A stretch of DNA of 64,000 nucleotides from Pseudomonas chlororaphis subsp. aurantiaca (lineage in GTDB: Bacteria > Pseudomonadota > Gammaproteobacteria > Pseudomonadales > Pseudomonadaceae). Below the pieces are notes generated by a model, which worked only from the letters and a program-made list of their open reading frames with translations, ran no database searches and was not told the DNA's origin. Shown piece after piece: positions 26,167 through 34,163 of the stretch. The position numbers were made by a program, and so were the translations under genes. The DNA lies in NCBI RefSeq assembly GCF_013466605.1, contig NZ_CP059162.1:2356001-2420000 (forward strand). Direction: 5' to 3'. How positions within the stretch are numbered: position 1 is the stretch's first letter; each line of letters starts with the position of its first letter.

Positions 26167-27496
26167 AGTGCTCACAGAGTTGGGCAGGGGTCAGGTGCTC
26201 GGTCAGTTTCACTTCCTGGTGTTTGACGGCGAAATAGGTTTCCAGCAGCGGGGCTGGCAGTGCTTGCAGCAGTTCCGGGCAGTTGCGCAGGCAATCCAGC
26301 GCCTGCGGCAACGAGGCCGGAAGGGCGACGATGCCGCGGTCCTGACGTTGCTCTGCGTTCAGTTCGTCCGGCACTTCGTCGGTCACGGCGCGCAGTGGCA
26401 ACTTCTGTTCGATGCCCAGGCGCCCGGCGATCAGCACCGCGGCCATGGCCAGGTGCGGCGAGGCGGTGGCGTCCAGCGCGCGAAATTCCAGGTTGTACTG
26501 CGGCGCCACGGGCTTGCCGCCGATGCTCACGGTGGGGCAGATGCGCAGCGAAGCTTCGCGGTTGCGCTGGCCCAGGCAGGCATAGGAGGCGCTCCAGTGA
26601 TGGGGCTGCAAGCGCGCGTAGGAAATCGGTGTCGGCGCGGTAAAGGCGCAGAGCGCCGGCAGGTACTTGAGCACCCCGGCCGCCCAGAATTGGCCGAGGG
26701 ACGACAGGCTGTTGGCCCGTCCTTCCTCATACAGCACCGGCGTGCCATCCAGGTCCTGCAGGCTCAGGTGCAGGTGCACGCCGTTGCACACCGCGTGCTC
26801 CGCGGTCTTGGGCGCGAAGCTCAGGCCATGGCCGAGTTGCCGGGCGATCTCGCGGGTGATTTCGCGCACGTTCACCGCGCGGTCGGCGGCGGCCACGCCC
26901 TGGGTCGGGCGGCAGGTGATTTCGTACTGGTGCTTGCCGTATTCGGGCAGGAACATTTCCGGCTCGACGCCCGCGGCGCGCAAGGCGCTGAGCAGCCAGC
27001 CACCGAAGTCCGCGCCCTGGCGCTGGGCTTGCAGGGAGAAGGCCAGGCGCTCCGGTTGCGCGGTGGCGCTGTGCAGGTTGAATTCGTGCTCGAAGGCGGC
27101 GGTGATCTGCAGCCCCAGCTCGCTGGCGTAGCGCTGCACCTCGTTGCGCAGCAGGGTGCGCGGGCAGGCGGCCCAGGGCTGGCCGTCGGTCTCGCAGATG
27201 TCGGCGTGGATAAAGTCCAGCGGCGAGGCGCTGGCGTCCGGGCCGTTGCCGACCTGGACCCGGCTGGCCAGGTCGGGGATCAGTCGCAGGTCGCCACGGG
27301 CGCCCCAGGGATTGGGCTCGGCAATGATGTCCTGCGGGGTCAGCGCGCTGTTGGCCGGAACCCAGCCGCAGCCGGCGCTGGTGTAGCTGTCCAGTTCGTC
27401 GCTGGGGAACGAGCGGCCACGGCTGACGCCGATCAGGTCGGTGGTGAGCAGGGTGGTCATGGCCACCGGGGTCAACAGCTCGTTGTTCCGGCTCAT
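26150..27496 (-). CDS. Glutamine synthetase-like gamma-glutamyl ligase
   Basis: A 448-residue member of the glutamine synthetase superfamily that probably joins glutamate or a similar acid to an amine with ATP. Catalytic blocks are visible: 'AAFEHEFNL' (metal Glu), 'CNGVHLHLSL' (the NGSGxHxHxS block, but without the GSG), 'GQRNREASLRICP' and 'NLEFRALDATASPHLAMAAVLIAGR' split near residue 360. It is closer to PuuA/GlnA-like amine ligases than to the housekeeping GlnA. ATG 27496 overlaps the hydrolase stop by 4 nt. The altered substrate block suggests a substrate other than ammonia. Confidence 0.8.
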   Translation of the reverse strand: MSRNNELLTPVAMTTLLTTDLIGVSRGRSFPSDELDSYTSAGCGWVPANSALTPQDIIAEPNPWGARGDLRLIPDLASRVQVGNGPDASASPLDFIHADICETDGQPWAACPRTLLRNEVQRYASELGLQITAAFEHEFNLHSATAQPERLAFSLQAQRQGADFGGWLLSALRAAGVEPEMFLPEYGKHQYEITCRPTQGVAAADRAVNVREITREIARQLGHGLSFAPKTAEHAVCNGVHLHLSLQDLDGTPVLYEEGRANSLSSLGQFWAAGVLKYLPALCAFTAPTPISYARLQPHHWSASYACLGQRNREASLRICPTVSIGGKPVAPQYNLEFRALDATASPHLAMAAVLIAGRLGIEQKLPLRAVTDEVPDELNAEQRQDRGIVALPASLPQALDCLRNCPELLQALPAPLLETYFAVKHQEVKLTEHLTPAQLCEHYAHLY

Positions 27497-28137
27497 GCCT
27501 GCATCTCCCGCAGGCGGCCGAGCACGGTCCGGGTGTCGGTGATCCAGCAGTAGCCCTTGATCGCATTCAGGCAGGCCTGGTGCCGGGCGTCGGTGTAGGT
27601 GGCGCAGGCGTCTTCCACCAGGGTCACCAGGTAACCGCGGTCGGCGGCGTCGCGCACCGCCATGTCGACGCACTGGTCGGTGACGATGCCGGCGACGATC
27701 AGGTGGCGGGTCTGCAGGTTGCGCAGCACGTAGTCGATGTTGGTCGAGTTGAAGACCCCGGAGGAGGTCTTGGGCAGGACGATTTCGTTCTCCTGCGCCG
27801 CGAGTGGCTCGATGATCGCCGCCTGCGGGCTGCCCTTGGGCAGGTGCATGTCCGACAGCTTGTGGTCCAGCGAGCGGTCGCGGCCATCGGCGGTCAGGCT
27901 TTCGATAATGGTGTGCAGCACGTTCTGCCGGGCGCCACGCATGGCCGCCAGGAGCTTCTGCTGGTTGGGAATCACCTGCTCACGGGTGCGCTTGATGAAG
28001 TACTCGGCGTCCGGCACCTGCAAATGCGGGTCGAGCTGCGGATCGAGCCAGGCCCGTTGCATGTCCACCAGCAGCAGGGCGGTGTGATCGAGGGTGAATG
28101 GCAGGTCGCGGGGCGAGTGATGGGGAAGGCAGACCAT
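27493..28137 (-). CDS. Cysteine hydrolase, isochorismatase-like
   Basis: A 214-residue hydrolase of the isochorismatase-like superfamily. The catalytic triad of amidase-type members is visible: Asp in 'LLLVDMQRAW' (about residue 25), Lys in 'VLPKTSSGVF' (about 123) and Cys in 'IVTDQCVDMAVRDAADRGY' (about 155). Members cleave amide bonds such as nicotinamide, N-carbamoylsarcosine or ureidoacrylate. It starts 2 nt after the RpiR gene stop, with GGAGG about 10 nt upstream inside that gene, and overlaps the next gene by 4 nt. Probable role: release of ammonia or an amine from the pathway substrate. Confidence 0.85.
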   Translation of the reverse strand: MVCLPHHSPRDLPFTLDHTALLLVDMQRAWLDPQLDPHLQVPDAEYFIKRTREQVIPNQQKLLAAMRGARQNVLHTIIESLTADGRDRSLDHKLSDMHLPKGSPQAAIIEPLAAQENEIVLPKTSSGVFNSTNIDYVLRNLQTRHLIVAGIVTDQCVDMAVRDAADRGYLVTLVEDACATYTDARHQACLNAIKGYCWITDTRTVLGRLREMQA

Positions 28138-28139
28138 CC

Positions 28140-28994
28140 TTATTTGTCCTCCAGCAGGTGAGTGGCGAATTCGTTGCGCAGGGCGTCGATGCCTTCCAGG
28201 CGTCGGTCCAGGTCGGTGCTGCGCAGGCTCAGGCTGGCGACCAGCGCCTCGACCTGGGCCAGGGCCGGCACCAGGGTGTCGAAGGCCGAGGCCGACTCCA
28301 CCGGGGCGCTGATGATCAGGTCCGCCAGCTCCCGCAGGGGCGAGGCGTAGATGTCGGTGAACAGCACCACCCGCGCGTGCCGCGCCTTGGCCGCGCTGGC
28401 CACGCGCAGGGCCTGGCTCTGGTAGCGGCGGTAGTCGAACAGCAGCACGATGTCCTGGCGCTGCACGTCATACAGGCGGTCGGGCAGTTGCGCATTGTCG
28501 TCCAGGGCCATGCAGCCGGGGCGCATCAGGCGCAGGTGATTGAGCAGGTAGCTGGCGAGAAAGTTGCTGAAGCGCCCGCCGTAGCAGTACAGCGCGTGCC
28601 GGCTGTCCAGCAGCCAGTCGACCAGGATGCGCACGTCTTCGGGCTGGGTCAGGGCCTGGGTCTGTTCCAGGCTGCGCAGGCTGCCTTGCAGGTAATGGCT
28701 CCAGGCGTCGTCCTGGGGCACATGGGCCCGTGGTTGCAACAAGGTGCTGGGCGAACGCAGGCGATCGTCCATGTCGCTGAGCAGCGCTTCCTGGAACTGC
28801 GCATAACCGCCGAAGCCGAGTTTTTTCACCAGCCGCACGATGGTCGGGTCGCTGACGCCGGCGTGTTCGGCCAGCCGCGACATGGGCCCCAGGCCGTTGC
28901 GCGGGTAATGGTCGAGCAGGGCACGGATGACCTTGCGCTCCGAAGGCGTGAGGTCGAGGGCCGGGTCGGTGATCTGGTCTCTGAGAGACGGCAT
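28140..28994 (-). CDS. RpiR/MurR-family transcriptional regulator
   Basis: A 284-residue regulator with an N-terminal HTH_6 domain ('LTPSERKVIRALLDHYP', 'LAEHAGVSDPTIVRLVKKLGFGGYAQFQEAL', split here) and a C-terminal SIS sugar-isomerase-like ligand domain (about residues 125-260, 'LYCYGGRFSNFLASYL' and 'LFTDIYASPL'). It leads the operon, so it most likely regulates itself and the following genes. ATG 28994 has AAGG about 9 nt upstream; the GTG at 29033 would place the start inside the palindromic site at 29028-29044. SIS-domain regulators usually sense phosphosugars, but amino-acid pathways are also controlled by this family. Confidence 0.87.
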   Translation of the reverse strand: MPSLRDQITDPALDLTPSERKVIRALLDHYPRNGLGPMSRLAEHAGVSDPTIVRLVKKLGFGGYAQFQEALLSDMDDRLRSPSTLLQPRAHVPQDDAWSHYLQGSLRSLEQTQALTQPEDVRILVDWLLDSRHALYCYGGRFSNFLASYLLNHLRLMRPGCMALDDNAQLPDRLYDVQRQDIVLLFDYRRYQSQALRVASAAKARHARVVLFTDIYASPLRELADLIISAPVESASAFDTLVPALAQVEALVASLSLRSTDLDRRLEGIDALRNEFATHLLEDK

Positions 28995-29027
28995 AAAAAC
29001 GCCTTCGCGAGTGGAATGTCGTTTTTG

Positions 29028-29044
29028 TTTCACTGAAAGTGAAA
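29028..29044. promoter_or_regulatory. Candidate RpiR operator
   Basis: TTTCACTGAAAGTGAAA is a perfect 7-3-7 palindrome, 34 nt before the RpiR start codon. Such TGAAA/TTTCA dyads resemble sites bound by MurR/RpiR proteins. A further TGAAAAA lies 40 nt upstream. Autoregulation is inferred. Confidence 0.55.
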
Positions 29045-29164
29045 ACAGTATTTATGTAATTTACGCTACATGTCTAGTGAAAAATGGAAGCGCCCGCGAA
29101 CGCCCCAAAAGGGGGCGCAAAAGCCCCGGTTTATCGGCTGCTCGAAGTTTTTTGGGGCGCGGCG

Positions 29165-30031
29165 TCAGCGCGGCAGGGTGCCGCGAAAGGCCACGCTCAG
29201 GGCGCGCAGGGTTTCCTCGGAGCGGGCGTCGGTGGGCCGCGCGAGCAGGACGATTTCGCTGACCGGCAACAGCGGCAGGCCGAGGCGTTCGCCAACCTCC
29301 ACCGCGCCGGCCGGCGCCACCCGATGGGCCAGCGCCGCCACCCCGAGCCCGGCGCTGACCGCGGCGCAGACGGCCATCACGCCACCACCGATAAAGACTT
29401 CGGTCCAGGGAATGCCAGCCTCGTCCAGCACGCGCACGGCGATATGCCGCACGCCACAGGGCGCGGCCATGGTCGCCAGCCGTAGCGGGGTGCCCGGCGC
29501 CTGCTGCCAGGCCGGCGCGGCAAACCAGCCGAAGCGCTCGACCACCAGCACCTCACCGTCCTGGCGCGCGCCTTCGTTGCGCACGATGACTGCGTCCAGT
29601 TCCTCGCGGTCGAAGGCCGCCGTCAGGTCCCGGGAGGAGGCGATGCGCACCTCGATGATCAGCAACGGATCGTAGGCGGCGATGCGGCTCAGCAGCTGCG
29701 GCAGTTCCGCGCCGGCCACGTGGTCGCTGATACCGATGACCAGCCGCCGCGCCGGCGCCGCCTGCATGTCGCCCAGGGCCCGCTCATGGGCACGCAGCAG
29801 GTCGCGGGCGGCCTGCATGAACTGCTCGCCGACCGGGGTCAGGCGCACATGCCGCGGCGTACGCTCCAGCAGGCGATAGCCGAGGCGTTCCTCCAGGCGC
29901 TTGAGCTTGAGGCTGATGGCGGCCTGGGAGGTGTCCAGCGCCTGGGCGGCGCGGGTGAAGCTGCCGAAGTCGGCGATCAGCACGAAGGCGTGCACGGTGT
30001 CGATGTCCAGCGGCCTGAGGGGTTCGCTCAT
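29165..30031 (-). CDS. LysR-family transcriptional regulator
   Basis: A 288-residue LysR-type regulator. The N-terminal winged HTH 'TVHAFVLIADFGSFTRAAQALDTSQAAISLKLKRLEERLG' (split; residues about 12-50) and the type-2 periplasmic-binding effector domain ('LVIGISDHVAGAELPQLL', 'AVCAAVSAGLGVAALA') are normal. It is divergently transcribed from the DUF4865 gene over a 94-nt gap that carries TATCGCAGATA (30042-30052), a LysR-type dyad. Such pairing implies that it controls that gene. Effector unknown. Confidence 0.88.
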   Translation of the reverse strand: MSEPLRPLDIDTVHAFVLIADFGSFTRAAQALDTSQAAISLKLKRLEERLGYRLLERTPRHVRLTPVGEQFMQAARDLLRAHERALGDMQAAPARRLVIGISDHVAGAELPQLLSRIAAYDPLLIIEVRIASSRDLTAAFDREELDAVIVRNEGARQDGEVLVVERFGWFAAPAWQQAPGTPLRLATMAAPCGVRHIAVRVLDEAGIPWTEVFIGGGVMAVCAAVSAGLGVAALAHRVAPAGAVEVGERLGLPLLPVSEIVLLARPTDARSEETLRALSVAFRGTLPR

Positions 30032-30041
30032 ATCGGATACT

Positions 30042-30066
30042 TATCGCAGATATATTTGCCGATATC
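30042..30066. promoter_or_regulatory. Dyads between LysR and DUF4865 genes
   Basis: TATCGCAGATA at 30042-30052 is a 4-3-4 dyad overlapping a looser GATAT-N8-ATATC dyad at 30049-30066. They sit in the centre of the divergent intergenic region and are candidates for LysR recognition and activation sites. Confidence 0.4.
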
Positions 30067-30125
30067 TTGTTGTAATGGCTGGCCCTGCGCAAGCTGGCAA
30101 CACCTTCACGCACAGGAGCATCGCC

Positions 30126-30689
30126 ATGTTGGCCAAACAGTATTCGCACCGCCTGCCCACCGATTACGACATGGGCGTGATCCGCCATCGCGCCGCGGAT
30201 CGCGGGCCCTTGTGGGACGAGGTCGACGGTTTGCTGTTCAAGGTCTTCGCCGGGCAGGAGCGGGGCGTGCACGGCGCGCGGCATAACCTGTACGCCTCGA
30301 TCTACCTCTGGGCCGATCCGGCGGGCGCCGCGCGGTTTCTCATGGGCAGCGGTTTCGACAGCGTGATCGACTCCTTCGGCCGTCCGCAGATCGAGTCCTG
30401 GCTGCCCCTGGACTGGCGTCGCGGCCCCGGCGGCCAGGCACGGACCCTGTACCGCGAGCATCTGGCGATCGATCCGCTGGCGGACCGCGCCAGGTTGCTG
30501 GCCGAGCTGGTCGAACACAACCAGCGGCTGGCCGATGACCCGGACACCTTCGCCGTGTTCGTCGCCCTCGACCTGCAGGCCTGGGAACTGGTGCGCTTCA
30601 CCCTTTCGGCCAGCGCGCCCGACCGCACACGCGGCGCCGAGCGCTACGAGGTGCTGTACCTGGCCCGGCCGGGGCTCGCCAGCGCTTAA
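30126..30689 (+). CDS. DUF4865 family protein
   Basis: A 187-residue protein of DUF4865, which is typically found next to a LysR regulator as here. The N-terminus 'MLAKQYSHRLPTDYDMGVIRHRAADRGPLWDEV' is shown by positions 1-33, and the rest has a ferredoxin-like alpha/beta pattern with 'LYASIYLWADPAGAARFLMG' (about residues 57-76), similar in feel to small monooxygenase or dimeric barrel proteins. ATG 30126 has CAGGAG 8 nt upstream; the longer frame crosses the regulator gene. No cofactor motif is seen. The function is unknown. Confidence 0.75.
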   Translation: MLAKQYSHRLPTDYDMGVIRHRAADRGPLWDEVDGLLFKVFAGQERGVHGARHNLYASIYLWADPAGAARFLMGSGFDSVIDSFGRPQIESWLPLDWRRGPGGQARTLYREHLAIDPLADRARLLAELVEHNQRLADDPDTFAVFVALDLQAWELVRFTLSASAPDRTRGAERYEVLYLARPGLASA

Positions 30690-30783
30690 GTCTGGCGGCG
30701 ACAAGTTGGGAATCCCCCGGCGACAAATGATACAAACGCAGCCACATTGCCCACTGCGTCCATTCAACGTCGAGAGATTCCCC

Positions 30784-31347
30784 GTGCCGGCCACCCGCTT
30801 GACCCTGATCTGCCATGCCCGAACCGTCGCCCAGAAGCTGGCGCGTTTTCCGCTGGATGAGCCGCTGGAGATGGACTGGCAGGCGCTGGCGGGCTCGCGG
30901 GCCGGGGCGTTCAAGCGTCCGCCGCGCCTGCTCAGCGCTCCTGAGCAACGGGCGCGGCAGACCGCTGCCTTGTATGGCCCCGCCGTGGAGACGGTGCCGG
31001 CGCTGCGCGACTGTGACATGGGGCACTGGCAGGGCCTGTCCATTGAGTATCTGCACCGTGAGCAGCCCGAGGCGCTGCAAACCTGGCTGGCCGACAACCA
31101 CTCGGCGCCCCATGGCGGCGAGTCGGTGGCGCAGCTGTGCGAGCGGGTCGCGGCGTGGCTGGCGGCGCTGAGCGAGCAGCCCGGGCATGTGCTGGCGGTG
31201 ACCCATCCGCTGGTCATCCGCGCGGCGCTGTTGCACGCCATGCAGTGCCCGCTGGCCAGTTTCAACGCCATCGATGTCGAGCCGCTGGCCCAGGTCGAAC
31301 TGCGCTTCAATGGCCGCTGGAGGTTGCGCCTGGACCGGCGTGATTGA
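30784..31347 (+). CDS. Histidine phosphatase-family protein (CobC-like)
   Basis: A 187-residue branch-1 histidine phosphatase. The catalytic motif is 'LICHARTVAQK', with Cys in place of the usual Arg before the catalytic His (LxRHGxT). Other family positions are present: 'LLSAPEQRARQTAALYG', 'CDMGHWQGLSIEYL', 'HGGESVAQLCERVAAWL' and 'VLAVTHPLVIRAAL' with the second His. It precedes cobF by 72 nt, so a CobC-like role (alpha-ribazole phosphate dephosphorylation in cobalamin synthesis) is plausible. Start: GTG 30784 after GAGAG; ATG 30727 is an alternative giving 206 residues. Confidence 0.65.
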   Translation: MPATRLTLICHARTVAQKLARFPLDEPLEMDWQALAGSRAGAFKRPPRLLSAPEQRARQTAALYGPAVETVPALRDCDMGHWQGLSIEYLHREQPEALQTWLADNHSAPHGGESVAQLCERVAAWLAALSEQPGHVLAVTHPLVIRAALLHAMQCPLASFNAIDVEPLAQVELRFNGRWRLRLDRRD

Positions 31348-31419
31348 CGCAGCCGCCCTGTGACGCCACCCGCCAAGCCGGCCATACTCGACCGCAGTAT
31401 CGACTCCGAGATTTCTTCC

Positions 31420-32184
31420 ATGAAAACCCTCCTGATCATCGGCATCGGCGCCGGCAACCCCGACTACATCACCCTGCAGGCGGTCAAGGCGCTCAATCGC
31501 ACCGATGTGTTCTTCCTGATGGACAAGGGCCAGAGCAAGGACGCGCTGATCGACCTGCGCCGGGAAATCTGCGAGCGCTACATCGAGCAGCCCGGCTACC
31601 GGTTTGTCGAAGCGCAAAGCCCGGAGCGGCTGCGCGGTGCCGAGGTGGATTACCGGGCCAGCGTCGCCGAGCTGAACCGCGACAAGCAGCGCACCTTCGA
31701 GCGCCTGATCGACGAGGAACTGGCGGACGGCGAAACCGGCGCCTTCCTGGCCTGGGGCGATCCGGCGCTGTACGACAGCACCATTCGCATCCTGCAGGCG
31801 ATCCTGGCCAGCGGCCGCTGTGCGTTCGAGTTCGAGGTGATCCCCGGTATCACCAGCGTCCAGGCCCTGGCGGCGCAGCACAAGGTGCCGTTGAACCGCA
31901 TCGGCCGCTCGGTCGAGATCACCACCGGCCGGCGGCTGGCGGCGGGGCAGGTGAGCGATGCCGACAGCCTGGTGGTGATGCTCGATGCCGAGGATTCCTA
32001 TCGCCAGGTTGCGGACCAGAATTTCGAGATCTACTGGGGGGCCTACCTCGGCACTCCGCAGGAAATCCTGATCGCCGGCCGGCTCAAGGATGTCGCCGGG
32101 CAGATCCAGCAGGTGCGCAAGGCAGCGCGGCAGGCCAATGGCTGGATCATGGACACCTATCTGTTGCGCAAGCCGGAGGATTGA
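31420..32184 (+). CDS. cobF: Precorrin-6A synthase (deacetylating)
   Basis: A 254-residue SAM-dependent methyltransferase of the CbiF/CobF tetrapyrrole methylase fold. It methylates precorrin-5 at C-1 with loss of acetate in aerobic cobalamin synthesis. CobF markers are 'LLIIGIGAGNPDYITLQAV', 'FFLMDKGQSKDALIDLRREIC' (split; about residues 31-52), 'FLAWGDPALYDSTIRIL' and 'EVIPGITSVQALAAQHKVPLN'. ATG 31420 starts 'MKTLLIIG', as expected for the family; the open frame extends 20 codons upstream. Other cob genes are absent from the window, which is common for cobF in Pseudomonas. Confidence 0.9.
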   Translation: MKTLLIIGIGAGNPDYITLQAVKALNRTDVFFLMDKGQSKDALIDLRREICERYIEQPGYRFVEAQSPERLRGAEVDYRASVAELNRDKQRTFERLIDEELADGETGAFLAWGDPALYDSTIRILQAILASGRCAFEFEVIPGITSVQALAAQHKVPLNRIGRSVEITTGRRLAAGQVSDADSLVVMLDAEDSYRQVADQNFEIYWGAYLGTPQEILIAGRLKDVAGQIQQVRKAARQANGWIMDTYLLRKPED

Positions 32185-32205
32185 GGAGGGCTGGGACATG
32201 CTTCT

Positions 32206-32244
32206 GTAGGAGCGAGCGGGCGGCGATCCGACTTGCCCGCGATA
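32206..32244. repeat. REP element (GTAGGAGCGAGC variant)
   Basis: GTAGGAGCGAGCGGGC begins a 39-nt imperfect palindrome ending GCCCGCGATA, located between cobF and the convergent regulator gene. It is the common Pseudomonas REP family, also seen at 42218 and 50815. Confidence 0.8.
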
Positions 32245-32264
32245 ACGTCCTCCCAGTCACCGCC

Positions 32265-33242
32265 TCACTTGGCAACCACCTTCTCCCTACGCCCGAACCG
32301 TTCGCGATACGCCGACGGCGGCAGGCCCACCACGCTGCGAAAGGCCACGCGAAAACTCTCCACCGAACGGTAGCCGCAGCGCAGGGCGATGGTTTCGGTG
32401 TGCTCGCTGCCGCTCTCCAGCAACTCTCGCGCCCGGGCCAGGCGTTCGTGCTGCAGCCAGGCCTTGGGCGAGACGCCGGTGGCCTGGTTGAAGCGCCGCA
32501 GGAAGGTGCGCTCGCTCATCAACGCCTGGCTGGCCAGGTCCCGGACTTCCAGCGGTTCATGCAGGCGTTCGCGGGCCCATTGCATGACCCGCGACAGGTC
32601 GTTGCGCGGCGTGCGGCTGACCGGCGTGGGAATGAACTGCGCCTGGCCGCCGGTGCGCTGCGGCGACATCACCAGGCGCCGCGCCACCGAGTTGGTGACG
32701 TGGGTGCCGAAGTCGCGGCTGACCAGGTGCAGACAGGCATCGATCCCGGCGGCGCTGCCCGCCGAGGTGATGATCTGCCCCGAATCGACATAGAGCACGT
32801 CCGGGTCCACCAGGATGGCGGGAAAACGCTCGGCCAGTTCATCGGTGTATTGCCAGTGAGTGGTGGCGCCGCGGCCGTCCAGCAGCCCGGTGGCCGCCAG
32901 GGCGAACACCCCGGAGCAGATCGACAGCAGCCGCGCGCCGCGTTCATGGGCGCGCACCAAAGCCTCGCTCAGCCCGGGCGGCAGCGGCTCGTTGCGGTTG
33001 CGCCAGCCGGGGATGACAATGGTCCGCGCCTGTTCCAGCAGCTCCATGCTGCCATCGGCCAGCACCTGGATACCGCCCATGGCCCGCAGCGGCCCGGGCT
33101 CGACGGCGACTATGCGGTGTTCGTACCAGGGGAAATCGAACTCCGGGCGGGCCAGACCGAAGATTTCCACGGCGATACCGAACTCGAAGGTGCAGAGGCC
33201 GTTGTAGGCCAGGATCGCGACTAAACCGGGGGCATTGTGCAT
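32265..33242 (-). CDS. GlxA/FtrA-type AraC transcriptional regulator
   Basis: A 325-residue regulator made of an N-terminal DJ-1/PfpI-like domain (residues about 5-170, with Cys in 'LLSICSGVFALAATGLL') and a C-terminal AraC HTH domain (about 215-315, 'LASQALMSERTFLRRFNQATG', 'IALRCGYRSVESFRVAF'). It resembles FtrA, named for its link to a rhodanese. Here too it is divergent from a rhodanese gene, with a 101-nt gap between the start codons. It probably controls that gene. Effector is unknown; the DJ-1 Cys may be a redox or ligand sensor. Confidence 0.88.
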   Translation of the reverse strand: MHNAPGLVAILAYNGLCTFEFGIAVEIFGLARPEFDFPWYEHRIVAVEPGPLRAMGGIQVLADGSMELLEQARTIVIPGWRNRNEPLPPGLSEALVRAHERGARLLSICSGVFALAATGLLDGRGATTHWQYTDELAERFPAILVDPDVLYVDSGQIITSAGSAAGIDACLHLVSRDFGTHVTNSVARRLVMSPQRTGGQAQFIPTPVSRTPRNDLSRVMQWARERLHEPLEVRDLASQALMSERTFLRRFNQATGVSPKAWLQHERLARARELLESGSEHTETIALRCGYRSVESFRVAFRSVVGLPPSAYRERFGRREKVVAK

Positions 33243-33343
33243 TTGGCGGGAAGTTACCAGTCAGTGTCTTGTGCGCCACTGTAGCGGCGTCGGCCGGGTC
33301 GATAAAGTCCTGTCACACCCACTGTTGTTCTGGAGACGCTGCA

Positions 33344-33778
33344 ATGACCAGCCTGGTTCGTGACATTCCCGCCGCCCCCTCGGCCATCGCCCTGATGCAT
33401 TTCTCCAACCGCCTGAGCTTCGAGACCGACTGCTCCGATGTCTTCGGCAGCCAGGAAGCCGGGGAGGTCGACTTCGTCCTGCTGGACGTGCGTGGCCCCC
33501 TGGCGTTCGAGCGCGGCCATGTGCCGGGGGCGATCAACCTGCCCGGGCGCCTGATCAACGCCGAGCGCCTGGCGGGCTACCCCCGGGACACCCTGTTCGT
33601 GGTCTATTGCGCCGGCCCGCACTGCAACGGCGCCAACAAGGCCGCGGTCCGGCTGGCGGCCCTGGGCTACCCGGTCAAGGAAATGATCGGTGGCGTGACC
33701 GGCTGGCTGGACGAGGGCTTCAAGCTCAGTGTGGAGCCCGAGCGGCCGGCGAGTGCGGTGGTGGAGTGTGCTTGTTAG
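33344..33778 (+). CDS. Rhodanese-like domain protein
   Basis: A 144-residue single-domain sulfurtransferase. The domain is complete: 'FVLLDVRGPLAFERGHVPGAINLPG' (split; about residues 44-68), then the active-site loop 'VVYCAGPHCNGANKAA' with the catalytic Cys in YCAGP, and 'EMIGGVTGWLDEG' at the end. The C-terminus carries an extra Cys pair ('VVECAC'), which is unusual and could take part in persulfide transfer. ATG 33344 has TGGAG 9 nt upstream. It lies divergent from the FtrA-like regulator. Sulfur donor and acceptor are unknown. Confidence 0.87.
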   Translation: MTSLVRDIPAAPSAIALMHFSNRLSFETDCSDVFGSQEAGEVDFVLLDVRGPLAFERGHVPGAINLPGRLINAERLAGYPRDTLFVVYCAGPHCNGANKAAVRLAALGYPVKEMIGGVTGWLDEGFKLSVEPERPASAVVECAC

Positions 33779-34163
33779 GTGTTTTCGCGGGGTTTCTAAA
33801 CGCTGGAGGCCCTGCGGGCCTGGCGCAGGCTTCGCCAGCGGCTGCAGGTATTGTGCTTGTGGCTGTTGGAGAGGCCTGTCTGATAGGAGGAATGACGCCG
33901 CCCAGGGCGTTTGCAGCGCGACTTGTGGGTCGCAATACAGGCGCGGAAACCCGGGAAAGTGCAGGGATAGAAGGCATTTCCGGCGCCATTGCACCACCGC
34001 GGGGCGGCTCGCCCGACGCCTGAATGCGGGCGTGGATTTTATATAAGTATTTGTCGCATAAACACAATTTGCCTCCCGGGCGCCGCTCTAGACTGCTGGC
34101 CACTTCGATTTCCCCCAATCGAACCTTTCTGCCAATAAGAGCCTCCGTCTACGGGAGTTATAA
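33779..34163. other. Intergenic region upstream of aotJ-like gene
   Basis: A 385-bp stretch without a convincing gene. It holds two small dyads, AGGCCCTGCGGGCCT at 33807-33821 and CTGGCG-N7-CGCCAG at 33819-33837, that may end the rhodanese transcript. The AT-richer part at 34030-34160 is likely to hold the promoter of the binding-protein gene. An apparent open frame at 33607-34023 is a shadow of the rhodanese gene. Confidence 0.5.
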
